DNA from: Polaribacter sp. IC066
GTDB taxonomy: Bacteria; Bacteroidota; Bacteroidia; Flavobacteriales; Flavobacteriaceae
Assembly (NCBI RefSeq): GCF_007997085.1
Contig: NZ_VORR01000010.1
Span: 38,593 to 102,592 of the forward strand
Length of the DNA stretch: 64,000 bases
Direction: 5' to 3'
In this document: positions 25,576-34,490 of the stretch, one piece after another
Layout: each line of letters begins with the position of its first letter
Numbering within the stretch: the stretch's first letter is position 1
Notes under the pieces: model-generated
Seen by the model: only the letters and a program-made list of their open reading frames with translations
Databases searched by the model: none
Told to the model about the DNA's origin: nothing
Position numbers and translations under genes: made by a program

Positions 25576-26531
25576 GCTATATTAATTAATTGTTGCCCGT
25601 CATTTTTTAATTTTTTATTGATTCCTTCAATTCCTTGCATTCCTCCTGTATGAATTGCCAAAATACGACTTCCTTCTGCAAACTTGTCTTTTTTGATTAA
25701 ATCTAAAACCCCAAACATCATTTTAGCCGTATAAACAGGATCTAACAAAACATTTGTTTCCGTTTTAAAATCATTAATAAACTGAATTAATTCTTCGTTA
25801 TACTTGGCATAGCCTCCAAAATGATACTCCTTTTGTAAGCTCCAATTTTTTCTTTTAATCGTATATTTTTTAATTTCTTCGGATAAAAAATTTCCTTTTA
25901 AAGCAGGAAACCCAATTACTTTTTGTTGTTTACCTAAAGAATTAATCAAACCAGAAATCGTTCCGCCTGTGCCTAATGCCGCACAAACAAAATTAAATTT
26001 CTTGTCTTCTTTTGTTAAAATTTCTTCACAACCTTGTATTGCTAATATATTTGTTCCGCCCTCAGGAATTAAGTAGAAATCTCCCCATTTATTTTTTAGT
26101 TTCTCTATGAAACCAAAAGAAGTTTTTTGCCTGTAGTCTTCTCTAGAAACAAATTGTAACTTCATTCCGTTATTATGAGCCTCTCTTAAAGTAGCATTTT
26201 GTTCTATGGTTTCCGTTAAGCTTTTTCCTAACTCCTCTCCTCTTATAATTCCAAAAGTTTTAAAGCCTGCTAATTTACCAGCCACTGCAGTTGCTGCAAT
26301 ATGGTTAGAGTATGCACCCCCAAAGGTAAGTAACGCTTTCTTTTTTAGTTTTTTAGCCTCTTCAAGATTATATTTTAATTTCCTAAATTTGTTTCCCGAA
26401 ACAAAAGGGTGAATTAAATCTTCTCTCTTTAAAAAGAGCTCAACTTTTTTCTCTTCTAAAATTGGAAGAAAAATTTGTTGGTTTTCGCTGGTAATAGCCT
26501 CGTTAAAAAAGGTAATGTCTGTCTTGATCAA
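25572..26531 (-). CDS. PLP-dependent 1-aminocyclopropane-1-carboxylate deaminase / D-cysteine desulfhydrase family protein
   Basis: 319 residues, tryptophan-synthase-beta fold. The PLP Lys lies in HPFVSGNKFRKLKYNLEEA. Further motifs are LLTFGGAYSNHIAATA, LIPEGGTNILAIQG, VCAALGTGGTISGLI (phosphate-binding Gly loop) and a C-terminal RILAIHTGGMQG. Members deaminate ACC or desulfurise D-cysteine; I cannot choose between these by eye. First gene of a two-gene operon with the GH73 lipoprotein. Confidence 0.9.
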   Translation of the reverse strand: MIKTDITFFNEAITSENQQIFLPILEEKKVELFLKREDLIHPFVSGNKFRKLKYNLEEAKKLKKKALLTFGGAYSNHIAATAVAGKLAGFKTFGIIRGEELGKSLTETIEQNATLREAHNNGMKLQFVSREDYRQKTSFGFIEKLKNKWGDFYLIPEGGTNILAIQGCEEILTKEDKKFNFVCAALGTGGTISGLINSLGKQQKVIGFPALKGNFLSEEIKKYTIKRKNWSLQKEYHFGGYAKYNEELIQFINDFKTETNVLLDPVYTAKMMFGVLDLIKKDKFAEGSRILAIHTGGMQGIEGINKKLKNDGQQLINIA

Positions 26532-26775
26532 AAAAATATTTTTATATAGAGAGCAAAAATATATAAAGTTTAGTATTAAATCTATTTTTAACTACTTTTA
26601 GATGCTATTCTCTTTAAATTATCTGTGCAATATTCTATTAATTTTAATACTTCAACAATAAATAACAACAACATAAAGTTTATATCTTTAAGGCTGTGTT
26701 GAACAAATAGCCGCTTTATAGTTTCATGTTCTAAAACACCGCTTAATTTCGATAACTTGATTCCCCTGTTTGTTC

Positions 26776-26919
26776 ATGTTTATTCTTGTAATTCTGTTGC
26801 TAGCAATTTCATCGTTATTTGCAGTACTAACTTTCGTTACGTTTTATTTAGCATCGAGCAAGAACCAACATCAATGTACTATAAATATTTATTATACTTT
26901 TAAAATAACAATGAGATGA
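26776..26919 (+). CDS. Possible 47-residue single-span membrane protein (or gene remnant)
   Basis: ATG at 26776. The product begins MFILVILLLAISSLFAVLTF, a strong transmembrane helix, then a short polar tail. Its TGA (26917-26919) overlaps the ATG of the broken SGNH gene (ATGA). It may be a genuine small protein, but given the decayed neighbours it may be the 5' remnant of a larger gene. Confidence 0.35.
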   Translation: MFILVILLLAISSLFAVLTFVTFYLASSKNQHQCTINIYYTFKITMR

Positions 26920-27652
26920 AGACAAACTTAAAAATCTTTATTGTCCTTATAGCATTACTACTCCTCAACTCTTGCGAAAAAGATGACTCAACACCCAAAC
27001 CAAAAGTATTTCTGTACATAAAATAATGTGTTTAGGTGCATCGCGAGAAAACGAAAAACAGACCAAACCCTGAGAGTTTTAGATTCAAACTTTGGAAAGA
27101 CTTGATTGAGAGCAATTGCGTATTTGACTTTATAGGAACGCAGTCTGACGAAGCTTTTTATCCAACATTTACCAAACGTACTTTTGATATTGACCATGAA
27201 GGAAGAAGCGGTTGGACTTCTGGAGAGATTTTAAATATCATTACCAATTCGCTTAATCAAACAGGAACGCCAGATATTGTTCTTTATAGCGCACCCGTTG
27301 GGAATGATGCCCTACAAAATTTACCTTATGAACAAGCGATATTAAATATAAAAGCAATCGTTACTGCTTTAAAAATGCAAATCCGAACGTAACAATAATC
27401 CTTGAACAATTAGCTCCGGCGAGATCTGATGCAATGACTCCTGAATTAACCACTTATTTTAATCAATTAAAACAAGATGTACTAACAATTGCATCTGAAA
27501 ACGCTACAACTTCATCACAAAATATTCCTGTAAATATGTTCACAGGCTTTACAGATCGTTTGTTAGCAGATGATGTTCATTATAATAAAGCTATCGCTAA
27601 TTTTATAGCCAGTCGATTTTATAAGGTGCTTCAAAATATATTAGAAGAATAA
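26916..27652 (+). pseudogene. SGNH/GDSL-type hydrolase lipoprotein, frameshifted
   Basis: The 5' end is intact (lipoprotein signal LIALLLLNSCEKDD from ATG 26916) but stops after 36 codons. Homology continues in other frames: CLGASRENEKQ (block I, the GDS-like nucleophile region), then ESFRFKLWKDLIESNCVFDF and FDIDHEGRSGWTSGEIL, then after a single-base loss near 27375 NANPNVTIILEQLAPARSDA and the catalytic D-x-x-H block (LADDVHYNKA). At least three frame changes are needed to restore one protein of about 240 residues, so this is a pseudogene and not the separate ORFs at 27036 and 27434. Confidence 0.87.
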
Positions 27653-27678
27653 ATATTAGTGTCAGCAAAAAAAAATCT

Positions 27679-28317
27679 ATGAAACATATAGCAATAGCCC
27701 TTATTCTTTTTATTTCCGTACATATTCATTCTCAAGATAAGCAGTGGGCAGCCATCCTAGGTATTGATGAAGGCGGAATTATTTTAATAGATCAAAATAG
27801 TTTTATAGGTGTTATTGGAGCTGCTACAATATCTTATGGACTTATAAAATATGTTTTAGGGATGATAAAGATTTGAATTATTACCAAGTAAGGGCAAGTG
27901 CTTTTGGCACACAAGGAGGCACTGTAATCATAGATAATTTTGGAATTGAAAAAAGACTTGCACCTTGGTTTGGGTTTAGAAATCAATAATCAATAATGGC
28001 TTTATGAAGGAAATAATGGAGCAGGAATTGGCATCAACTCCTACTATAGATGGCATTTATTTGGTAACAAAAAATTTAGTCCTTACCTAGAATATGGCGC
28101 CGGGTTTTTCTACGGATTTAGTGAATTTCCGCCTAACGGAACAAATTTCACCTTTAATAGTACTACCCAAGTGGGTGTAGAATATACATTTGACAATAAA
28201 AATAAATTACGCCTTAGTTATGGTCATATTCATCAATCAAATAATGAACTATTAGACCCAAACCCTGGTGAAGACGGAAACGGTTTTAAGATCACTTATT
28301 TATGGTTTTGGAAATAA
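27679..28317 (+). pseudogene. Outer-membrane PagL-like (lipid A deacylase/acyloxyacyl hydrolase) protein, frameshifted
   Basis: Signal peptide and N-terminus in one frame (MKHIAIALILFISVHIHSQD, ends at 27876). The middle is in a second (DDKDLNYYQVRASAFGTQGG ... APWFGFRNQ, stop near 27989). The C-terminal barrel part is in a third (YEGNNGAGIGINSYYRWHLF ... SYGHIHQSNNELLDPNPGED, end at 28317). The H-x-S/N and PNPG-like pattern in the last block resembles PagL-type proteins; that assignment is tentative. A 7-base duplication (aatcaat twice) sits at the second break. Confidence 0.75.
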
Positions 28318-28375
28318 CTCAAAAACTCGTTAGCTAAAATTTAACATCCTAAAGTCGTACAAGATAAACCCTTGA

Positions 28376-28536
28376 ATTAATCGGGAATATGACTCTCAAT
28401 ACGCTGCTATAGTTACGGGAAACCCTATTGAACCAGTTCAAGTTTTTAATAATGGGATGACTTTACAAGAATATTTAAAAACGGCACCCTTTGGATAAAT
28501 TATGCAGAAGGCACCCATGAAATAAATCTTTTGTAA
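28376..28536 (+). pseudogene. Remnant of an unidentified gene
   Basis: A short open stretch (EYDSQYAAIVTGNPIEPVQV to LQEYLK) continues after one frame shift as NGTLWINYAEGTHEINLL before a stop. No start codon or signal peptide. It looks like the decayed 3' part of a gene; the family is unknown. Confidence 0.5.
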
Positions 28537-28607
28537 AAACTAGTACAATTTAAAGCAACCATTTGGCCATTTTTACATCTACTTAATAGAACCAAAACGA
28601 CTAAACA

Positions 28608-29160
28608 ATGAAAACATTAATTTTAATATTAGCAGTTGGACTATTTTTCTCCTGTGAAGAAAATGAAAACCTACCTCAAAGCAAATTAACAGTAGTAACC
28701 TCTCTAGAGAGTCAAACTGGTATTTCTTATTCAGAAAGCATTGGCAACAGGAATGAATTAAAGAATAAAAATGGCAACTCATACGTGTACCATACAAAGT
28801 TTGCTTCATGGCTAGGAGAAGATAGTATAACAGAAGTAACGATAATCGATGGTATTGTTATTTCGAGGGTTTATGAACATTTTAAAACAAATGAAACAAA
28901 CGGCCGAGTTGAAATAATTGACTCTTATTCTGAAACAACATCAAATCTAGGAGTTCATGAAAAAGGCGCAGTACCAATAACAATTGATGCACTATACAGC
29001 ACTTGTGCAAGTGACTATTTAACGGTTGATGTTCAAAATAATACTATTATACTTTGAAACTGGATTAAATGTCTTAATGACTTTGTGTGGCTTTGTTCCG
29101 GATGGATGCCAAGACGATTGTTATGAAGGCATACGTATTCATAGTTTTGATTGGATTTAA
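28608..29160 (+). pseudogene. Lipoprotein gene with 3' frameshift
   Basis: The ORF from ATG 28608 has a lipoprotein signal (LILAVGLFFSCEEN) and about 149 residues, including ITEVTIIDGIVISRVYEHF and PITIDALYSTCASDYLTVDV. It stops at 29057, where the neighbouring frame continues with YFETGLNVLMTLCGFVPDGC and ends IRIHSFDWI at 29160. The join falls near 29040 in NNTI. The full protein would be about 183 residues. The truncated form loses a Cys-rich end, so it is probably non-functional. Confidence 0.75.
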
Positions 29161-29408
29161 TAGAAATATACCCTGAAAATGTGGACTTATCTAGAAAATT
29201 TCTTGACTGCTTTTTAAATCTTATATTCAGAAACTAAAGAGAACATTTCTAGAAAATTTTGATCAAAAACTATCAAGTTTAATCTAAAACCAGAAAAGCT
29301 ATGTAATTCTTTAGTTTGTAAAAACCGAATCTTGTCCATGTCAATTTAAAAAACTAAATTTAAGCATTACGAATTTAAGTCATTAAAATAACCTTAATAT
29401 TCAAGATG

Positions 29409-29873
29409 ATGTTTAAAATTTAAAGACAACTCCTTTTACTTTCAGTATCAATTTTTCTGTTTTCTTGCCAAGCAGATAACAGCTTGCCCGAAACATCTTC
29501 TTATTCAAAAAAGATTATCGGAGAATGGCAACAGGTTCAAACTTTTAATATTTTAGATGCGTCAGCAACTCCTGCAACTTATGATTGGTTTGAAGTAGCA
29601 GATGGCTTTATCTTACAATTGTTTGAGAATAGTACGTTTAAGTATACAATATTTAAAGAATGTTTTACGGGCAACTATATCTATAATGACAATTTAGCTC
29701 AAATTGAGTTTAACTTTGACTGCCAAATTAATTTTTACGGAAAATCTGTTACAAAAATAACAGCCTCTTTTGCGGAAGATCCTTCAGACAATAATCAATT
29801 ATTTTTAATGCATGCCTTGGGCCCTGAAATTTGTGAAACAGCCTGTAATAGTATCCTTAAAAGAAAAGAATAA
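29409..29873 (+). pseudogene. Lipoprotein gene with a nonsense codon in the signal peptide
   Basis: The frame from ATG 29409 reads MFKI, a TAA at 29421, then RQLLLLSVSIFLFSCQADNS and a continuous 130-residue mature domain (KKIIGEWQQVQTFNILDA ... NQLFLMHALGPEICETACN). The stop lies between the start codon and the hydrophobic core of an otherwise normal lipoprotein signal. Starting at the internal TTG (29484) would remove the export signal. I therefore call it a pseudogene; a lipocalin-like family is possible from the I-I-G-E-W-Q start. Confidence 0.75.
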
Positions 29874-29984
29874 TTTCTGTTGACAATAGTAATTTTAGCA
29901 GAATAATTTAATTGAAAATTAAACACAAATTATAACAATTCAATAAAATTAAGCTATTTTTAGGTATCCAAAACTCTTTATAAA

Positions 29985-30039
29985 CCTAAAAAAGTATCTA
30001 TAATGATTGTTAAGATTTTCATTATAGATACTTTTAGGA
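29985..30039. terminator. Long near-perfect hairpin between the pseudogene cluster and the ABC-F gene
   Basis: A 17-bp perfect stem aaaagtatctataatga (29990-30006) / tcattatagatactttt (30019-30035), extended by cct/agg with a two-base bulge. It lies 30 bases past the convergent ABC-F stop. A- and T-runs at both ends make it a possible bidirectional terminator; it could also be a small palindromic mobile repeat. Confidence 0.55.
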
Positions 30040-30068
30040 TGCAATAGGTTTAAGATTTTACCGCTTGT

Positions 30069-31985
30069 TTAGAAACTAGAAATTTGCCCTTCAACCTTTT
30101 CCCAATCTTCCATTAACGCATCTACTTTTGCTTTCTTTACTTTGTATTTCTCAAAAAAGTTAGGTCTTGCCGAAACCTCGTCATAATTTTTTGCGAGTTC
30201 TAAATCTATTTTTTCGATTTCTTTTTCTAAATCAGCAATATCAGATTCTATTCCTGATAATTTATTATTTAGTTTTTTTAAATCTTTTTCTTGGTCTCTA
30301 GAAAGCTGTTTTTTTTCACTTTTAGAAGTATCTTTTTGCTCTTTTATGACCGTTCTCTTTTCAGCTTCACGCAGATTTTCCATCTTGTGCTGCTCTAAGA
30401 AATAATCAATATCACCTAAATACTCTCTAATTTCTTTGTCTTTAAATCCGTATACAGATGATGTTAATCCTTGTAAAAACTCTCTATCGTGAGAAACTAC
30501 AATTAAAGTTCCTATAAACTGATTTAAAGCCTCTTTTAAAACTGTTTTTGAAGCAATATCTAAATGATTTGTTGGCTCATCCATAATCAAAACATTAAAG
30601 GGCTTCAACATCAACTTACATAAAGCCAATCTATTTCTCTCACCTCCAGAAAGCACTTTTGCTTTTTTATCTGCAGCGTCACCACTAAATAAGAAAGAAC
30701 CCAACATGTCTCTAACGCGCATTCTATTAGAATCTGTTGCCGCATCTTCCATGATTTCTAGAACCGTTTTTTCTGGTGGTAAATATTCTGATTGGTTTTG
30801 AGCAAAATAACCAACCTCTACGTTATGACCTAGTTTTAGAAACCCTTCAAACGGAATTTCTCCAACCATCATTTTAGCTAACGTCGATTTTCCTTGTCCG
30901 TTTTGCCCCACAAAAGCAATCTTACTATTTCTTTCGATGAGTAAATCTACGCCCTCTAAAACATGTTTTTCACCATATCTTTTGCTTAAATTTTCTGCTT
31001 CAACAATAATTTTACCAGGCTCTTTAGAAATTGCAAAACGCACATTCATCGATGCATTATCATCTTGATCAACCTCTATCAGCTCAACTTTATCTAGCTG
31101 CTTCATTAAAGATTGCGCCATAGAAGCTTTACTTGCCTTTGCCTTAAACTTGTTGATTAAGTGTTGCTTCTGCTTAATTTCTTTCTCTTGATTTTTTTGC
31201 GCCTGTAATTGCTTTTCCTTAATCTCTCCTCTTAACAATAAGAACTCAGAATACGGTTTTTTATAATCGTAAATCTGCCCTAAAGAAATTTCAATAGTTC
31301 TATTCGTTACGTTGTCTAAAAACATTTTATCATGAGAAACCAATACAATGGCACCAGAATAGCCTTTTAAAAAGTTCTCTAACCAAATTATAGATTCAAT
31401 ATCTAAGTGGTTTGTTGGCTCATCTAACAGTAAAATATCGTTGTTCTGTAATAGCAGTTTTGCGAGCTCAATACGCATTCTCCAACCTCCAGAAAAAGTA
31501 TCTGTAAGTTTATCAAAATCATCTCTTTGAAAACCTAAACCGAGTAAGATTTTCTCTGTATCTCCTTGATAATTATAACCTCCTAAAAGCTCATAACGCT
31601 CTGTTTGATCTGTTAAATCGATAATTAACTGGCTGTAAGCTTCACTTTCATAGTCCGTTCTTTCTACCAATTGTTTATTAATATCGTCAAGTTGTAACTC
31701 AATTTTCTTAATTTCTTCAAACGCTTGGTACGCTTCCTCTAAAATTGTTCTTCCTTCTACAAAATCTATATCTTGTCGTAAAAACCCAATTTCTACATCT
31801 TTGTCAAAAGCCATAGAACCAGCACTGCTCTCTATATCTTTAGACAACACTTTTAAAAGCGTAGATTTTCCTGCCCCATTTTTTCCAATCAATCCAATTC
31901 TATCTCCTTTATTCAGTTTAAAAGTGATTCCTTGAAACAACTCAGTTCCCATAAAGGAAACTGTTAAGTTATGTACGTTTAACAT
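30069..31985 (-). CDS. ABC-F family ATPase (Uup/YheS-like translation factor)
   Basis: 638 residues with two ABC domains and no membrane segments. First domain: Walker A IGKNGAGKSTLLK, signature FSGGWRMRIELA, Walker B DILLLDEPTNHLD. Second domain: Walker A GQNGQGKSTLAK, signature LSGGERNRLALC, Walker B VLIMDEPTNHLD. The linker between them (KQLQAQKNQEKEIKQKQHLI) is the charged P-site tRNA interaction motif region. A C-terminal coiled coil (about residues 550-638) is Lys/Glu rich, as in Uup. ABC-F proteins act on ribosomes. It is divergent from the DUF983 gene; the minus-strand motif TAGTTTTG (32011-32018) may be its -7 element. Confidence 0.92.
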   Translation of the reverse strand: MLNVHNLTVSFMGTELFQGITFKLNKGDRIGLIGKNGAGKSTLLKVLSKDIESSAGSMAFDKDVEIGFLRQDIDFVEGRTILEEAYQAFEEIKKIELQLDDINKQLVERTDYESEAYSQLIIDLTDQTERYELLGGYNYQGDTEKILLGLGFQRDDFDKLTDTFSGGWRMRIELAKLLLQNNDILLLDEPTNHLDIESIIWLENFLKGYSGAIVLVSHDKMFLDNVTNRTIEISLGQIYDYKKPYSEFLLLRGEIKEKQLQAQKNQEKEIKQKQHLINKFKAKASKASMAQSLMKQLDKVELIEVDQDDNASMNVRFAISKEPGKIIVEAENLSKRYGEKHVLEGVDLLIERNSKIAFVGQNGQGKSTLAKMMVGEIPFEGFLKLGHNVEVGYFAQNQSEYLPPEKTVLEIMEDAATDSNRMRVRDMLGSFLFSGDAADKKAKVLSGGERNRLALCKLMLKPFNVLIMDEPTNHLDIASKTVLKEALNQFIGTLIVVSHDREFLQGLTSSVYGFKDKEIREYLGDIDYFLEQHKMENLREAEKRTVIKEQKDTSKSEKKQLSRDQEKDLKKLNNKLSGIESDIADLEKEIEKIDLELAKNYDEVSARPNFFEKYKVKKAKVDALMEDWEKVEGQISSF

Positions 31986-32038
31986 AAATTTTGCGTATAT
32001 TTATAGATTGCAAAACTACTTAAAAAATAAAGTTTATC

Positions 32039-32431
32039 ATGTTTAAAAAAGGAACAAAATTATACAGTATTGCAAACGGTAAATGTCCTAAATGTCATGA
32101 GGGAGTTTTTTTCGCGAATAGCTTCACTTTTAATCCTTCTAAAGTTACTAAAATCCATTCACATTGTTCTAAATGTAATTTAAAATACATGCTAGAGCCT
32201 TCATTTTTTTACGGAGCTATGTATGTAAATTACGGCATTACGGTGGCAATTTCTATTACCGTTTTTGTAATTACAAAATTAGGACTACACTTAAACTTAT
32301 TAGAATCTTTTTTAAGTGTGCTTGCTGCCCTACTTATTTTAGCGCCTGTAAATTTAAGATTAGCAAGAATTATCTGGATTAATATGTTTGTTTCATTTGA
32401 TAAAAATGCTTCACTTACAAAAAACGTTTAA
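32039..32431 (+). CDS. DUF983 family membrane protein with zinc-ribbon-like Cys motifs
   Basis: 130 residues. Two C-x-x-C pairs near the N-terminus (GKCPKCHEGVFF and SHCSKCNLKYM) suggest a small metal-binding knuckle. Two hydrophobic segments follow (YGITVAISITVFVITKLGL and the next helix). DUF983 proteins are common in Bacteroidota and of unknown function. Its last 17 bases overlap the 3' end of the convergent oxidoreductase gene. Confidence 0.85.
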   Translation: MFKKGTKLYSIANGKCPKCHEGVFFANSFTFNPSKVTKIHSHCSKCNLKYMLEPSFFYGAMYVNYGITVAISITVFVITKLGLHLNLLESFLSVLAALLILAPVNLRLARIIWINMFVSFDKNASLTKNV

Positions 32432-33455
32432 TATCTGTTTCTGCATCTAGCTCACCCTCTCTTTCTATATGATTAAAGAGCTCTTTAGCAACAGTTGGTG
32501 CAATCATAACCCCACGAGTGCCTAAACCATTTAAAATAGCTAAATTTCTATATTCTTGATGAATACCCACTAAAGGTCTTCTGTCTTTTACAGCGGGTCT
32601 TATTCCGGCAGTTTGATCTACAATTGTATACGGAACATCAATTACCTTTTTTAAATTCTCGACCAATTCTTGTTTGCCTTCTTCTGACGGATTTGAAGTT
32701 TTATCTTTATGATTAAAAGTTGCACCTACTTTATACATTTCACCTCCCAACGGCATTACGAATAAGGTGGATTTTAAGATAAAATCGATTTTAAGTGCTG
32801 GCGCGTGAATAATAATCGATTCGCCTTTTACTTCTTCTAAAGGCAAATCTTTAAAATAAGGATTCTCTTTTACACCAAAGCCTTCTGCAAACAGAATTTT
32901 ACTGGCTTTTATATCTTTGTATTGAATTGCATTTTGGTTAAAAGTAATTTCTGAATGCTTAAATTGCTCAAATAAAATCCAACCATTTTCTTTTAAATAG
33001 CTTCTGTATGTTTCAATTAAATGAAGTGTGTCTATTCTACCTGCCTCCTTTACATTGCCATACTGATAGTTTTCTAGAACCCCCTTGTACTTTTGGGTGT
33101 CTAAAGTAGCCTCTAAAAAGGGTGCAACTTTTGGTTTATCAAAGGCCGAAAACCAATTATTTTGATCTCCTACAGATTTAAAAACTTTTTTAATTACAAA
33201 CTTTTTATCAAATTGTGTCTTAAATTTTGTTTCTAATTTTTCATAGAAAGGAAGTGCAACTGCTAGTTGTTCTCTCGCATTCCAAACGGGCGAAAATCTT
33301 TTTAAAATAACCGGATTGTAAACACCACCTGCTACTAAAGAAGATGTTTGAGAATTGTTTTCAAAAACAACAAATGTTTTTTTTGCCTCCAATAATTCTT
33401 CTACAAAAGCTAAACCTGCCAAACCTAAACCAACAATAATGTAATCTACTTTCAT
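32415..33455 (-). CDS. FAD-dependent oxidoreductase (DAO family)
   Basis: 346 residues from the ATG at 33455, chosen because MKVDYIIVGLGLAGLAFVEE is the Rossmann dinucleotide-binding motif at the proper N-terminal place; the frame upstream to 33578 has no homologous character. Further DAO features are ASKILFAEGFGVKENPYF, a substrate-domain beta-sheet (VMPLGGEMYKVGATFNH) and the C-terminal flavin-contact block TAGIRPAVKDRRPLVG with LNGLGTRGVMIAP. The substrate is unknown (amino-acid oxidase or glycine-oxidase-like). It overlaps the DUF983 gene tail to tail. A minus-strand TATTTTTG lies a few bases before the start. Confidence 0.87.
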   Translation of the reverse strand: MKVDYIIVGLGLAGLAFVEELLEAKKTFVVFENNSQTSSLVAGGVYNPVILKRFSPVWNAREQLAVALPFYEKLETKFKTQFDKKFVIKKVFKSVGDQNNWFSAFDKPKVAPFLEATLDTQKYKGVLENYQYGNVKEAGRIDTLHLIETYRSYLKENGWILFEQFKHSEITFNQNAIQYKDIKASKILFAEGFGVKENPYFKDLPLEEVKGESIIIHAPALKIDFILKSTLFVMPLGGEMYKVGATFNHKDKTSNPSEEGKQELVENLKKVIDVPYTIVDQTAGIRPAVKDRRPLVGIHQEYRNLAILNGLGTRGVMIAPTVAKELFNHIEREGELDAETDIKRFL

Positions 33456-33693
33456 GCTGCAAAAATAATTAAGTTTTCTTGAAAATTGATGGTTTTCGAA
33501 AACTTTGCGATTTAAACAAATCAGAAATAAAATTTTAAAAAATAAACTAATGCAACAAAGTTTTGTCTTTGCCGCCAAAGAGAGAAATTATATGAAGTTA
33601 AACTACTTTGATGTTCACTTTTATAGGAGTTGTAAACAATTATTCAGAAAAATCCGAACTATAAATTATATTATCTTTGAAAAAAGAATAATT

Positions 33694-34302
33694 ATGAATA
33701 ATGAGACTTTTGGAATGACTTTTCAATATGCAATTTGCATAGAATATGATATTGAAAACAAAATTTCAATTGAAAGAATAGACAAAGAACTTCTTTCTAC
33801 TTTTTTAAAATCAAAAATAATACGAAAAATATTTAGAGGAAAAAGCAAACCTATTAAATCATTATATAAAACAAAAGAATTTACTTCCGAATTTATAAGT
33901 AGATGTCCGCATAGTTTTCTATTGGAAAATGAAGAAACTTTTTCAGTAAAAACATTTAAAGGAAATGGAAAAATGTTTGCTCCAAAGGTTGTTGGTCAAG
34001 CAGGAGAAGACACCTTTAACCACTTCTTTGGGCATTTACAGAAAAACGAAATAAACAGAACTAATTTCAAAGAATTTTGTCTTGAAAATATTTCAGAAAT
34101 TTTACCAATTGTGGTTGATTATGCTTTAGTAAGTGATTATAATTGTTGGTTTTATAGAAAAGATGAAACATTTAGTTACGAAATAATTAAGAGGGCTGAT
34201 TTACCAGATTTAACATTTGATAAAAGTAATTTTACATTTACAAAACCAACTTCACAATCTTGGAATGAATCTAATAATTTAAAATATAAATATTGTGCAT
34301 AA
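33694..34302 (+). CDS. Unrecognised protein, first gene of a restriction-modification-like operon
   Basis: 202 residues from ATG 33694. The frame is open up to 33505, but upstream residues look like non-coding sequence, and a -7 motif TATCTTTG (33672-33679) lies 15 bases before this ATG. I recognise no family. Visible features are an N-terminal block (TFGMTFQYAICIEYDIEN), a central block resembling a degenerate PD-(D/E)xK core (CPHSFLLENEETFSVKTFKG, with the terminal S-V-K), and GKMFAPKVVGQAGEDTFNHF. Position and coupling to an HNH nuclease and a cytosine methyltransferase suggest a restriction or accessory role; this is inference. Its stop overlaps the next start by 8 bases. The base composition is visibly more AT-rich than in the housekeeping genes. 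Confidence 0.7.
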   Translation: MNNETFGMTFQYAICIEYDIENKISIERIDKELLSTFLKSKIIRKIFRGKSKPIKSLYKTKEFTSEFISRCPHSFLLENEETFSVKTFKGNGKMFAPKVVGQAGEDTFNHFFGHLQKNEINRTNFKEFCLENISEILPIVVDYALVSDYNCWFYRKDETFSYEIIKRADLPDLTFDKSNFTFTKPTSQSWNESNNLKYKYCA

Positions 34303-34489
34303 AACTATACTTTCAAAAAATAATTTGACAAATGATGATACAAGAGATATTGCTATTAAAATTGTAGATAAATTTGTGGAAGAAGGATTAATAAAAAACT
34401 GTATTGATACGGATGATGATACCGAATTTGATTTTCAAGATATTATTAATAATGTATTGAACGAGGTTTTTAATATAAAAGAAGATTAA
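34295..34489 (+). CDS. Unrecognised 64-residue acidic protein in the restriction-modification-like operon
   Basis: GTG start at 34295 overlapping the previous stop (GTGCATAA), and a stop one base before the HNH gene's ATG, so it is tightly coupled on both sides. A later in-frame TTG would give a protein starting at LTNDDTRD. The sequence is helical and acidic (IAIKIVDKFVEEGLIKNCID, TEFDFQDIINNVLNEVF). No family recognised. Position suggests an accessory or regulatory subunit. Confidence 0.6.
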   Translation: MHKTILSKNNLTNDDTRDIAIKIVDKFVEEGLIKNCIDTDDDTEFDFQDIINNVLNEVFNIKED

Positions 34490-34490
34490 A

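Noticed and set aside
27036..27652. ORFs at 27036-27392 and 27434-27652 as independent genes
   Set aside because: Both are pieces of one SGNH hydrolase; neither has a proper start, and they join by single-base shifts.
29484..29873. ORF starting at TTG 29484 as an intact cytosolic protein
   Set aside because: A clear lipoprotein signal lies upstream in frame, interrupted by a TAA near its beginning.
33456..33578. Extended N-terminus of the DAO oxidoreductase
   Set aside because: The flavin-binding motif must be near the N-terminus; ATG 33455 gives exactly that.
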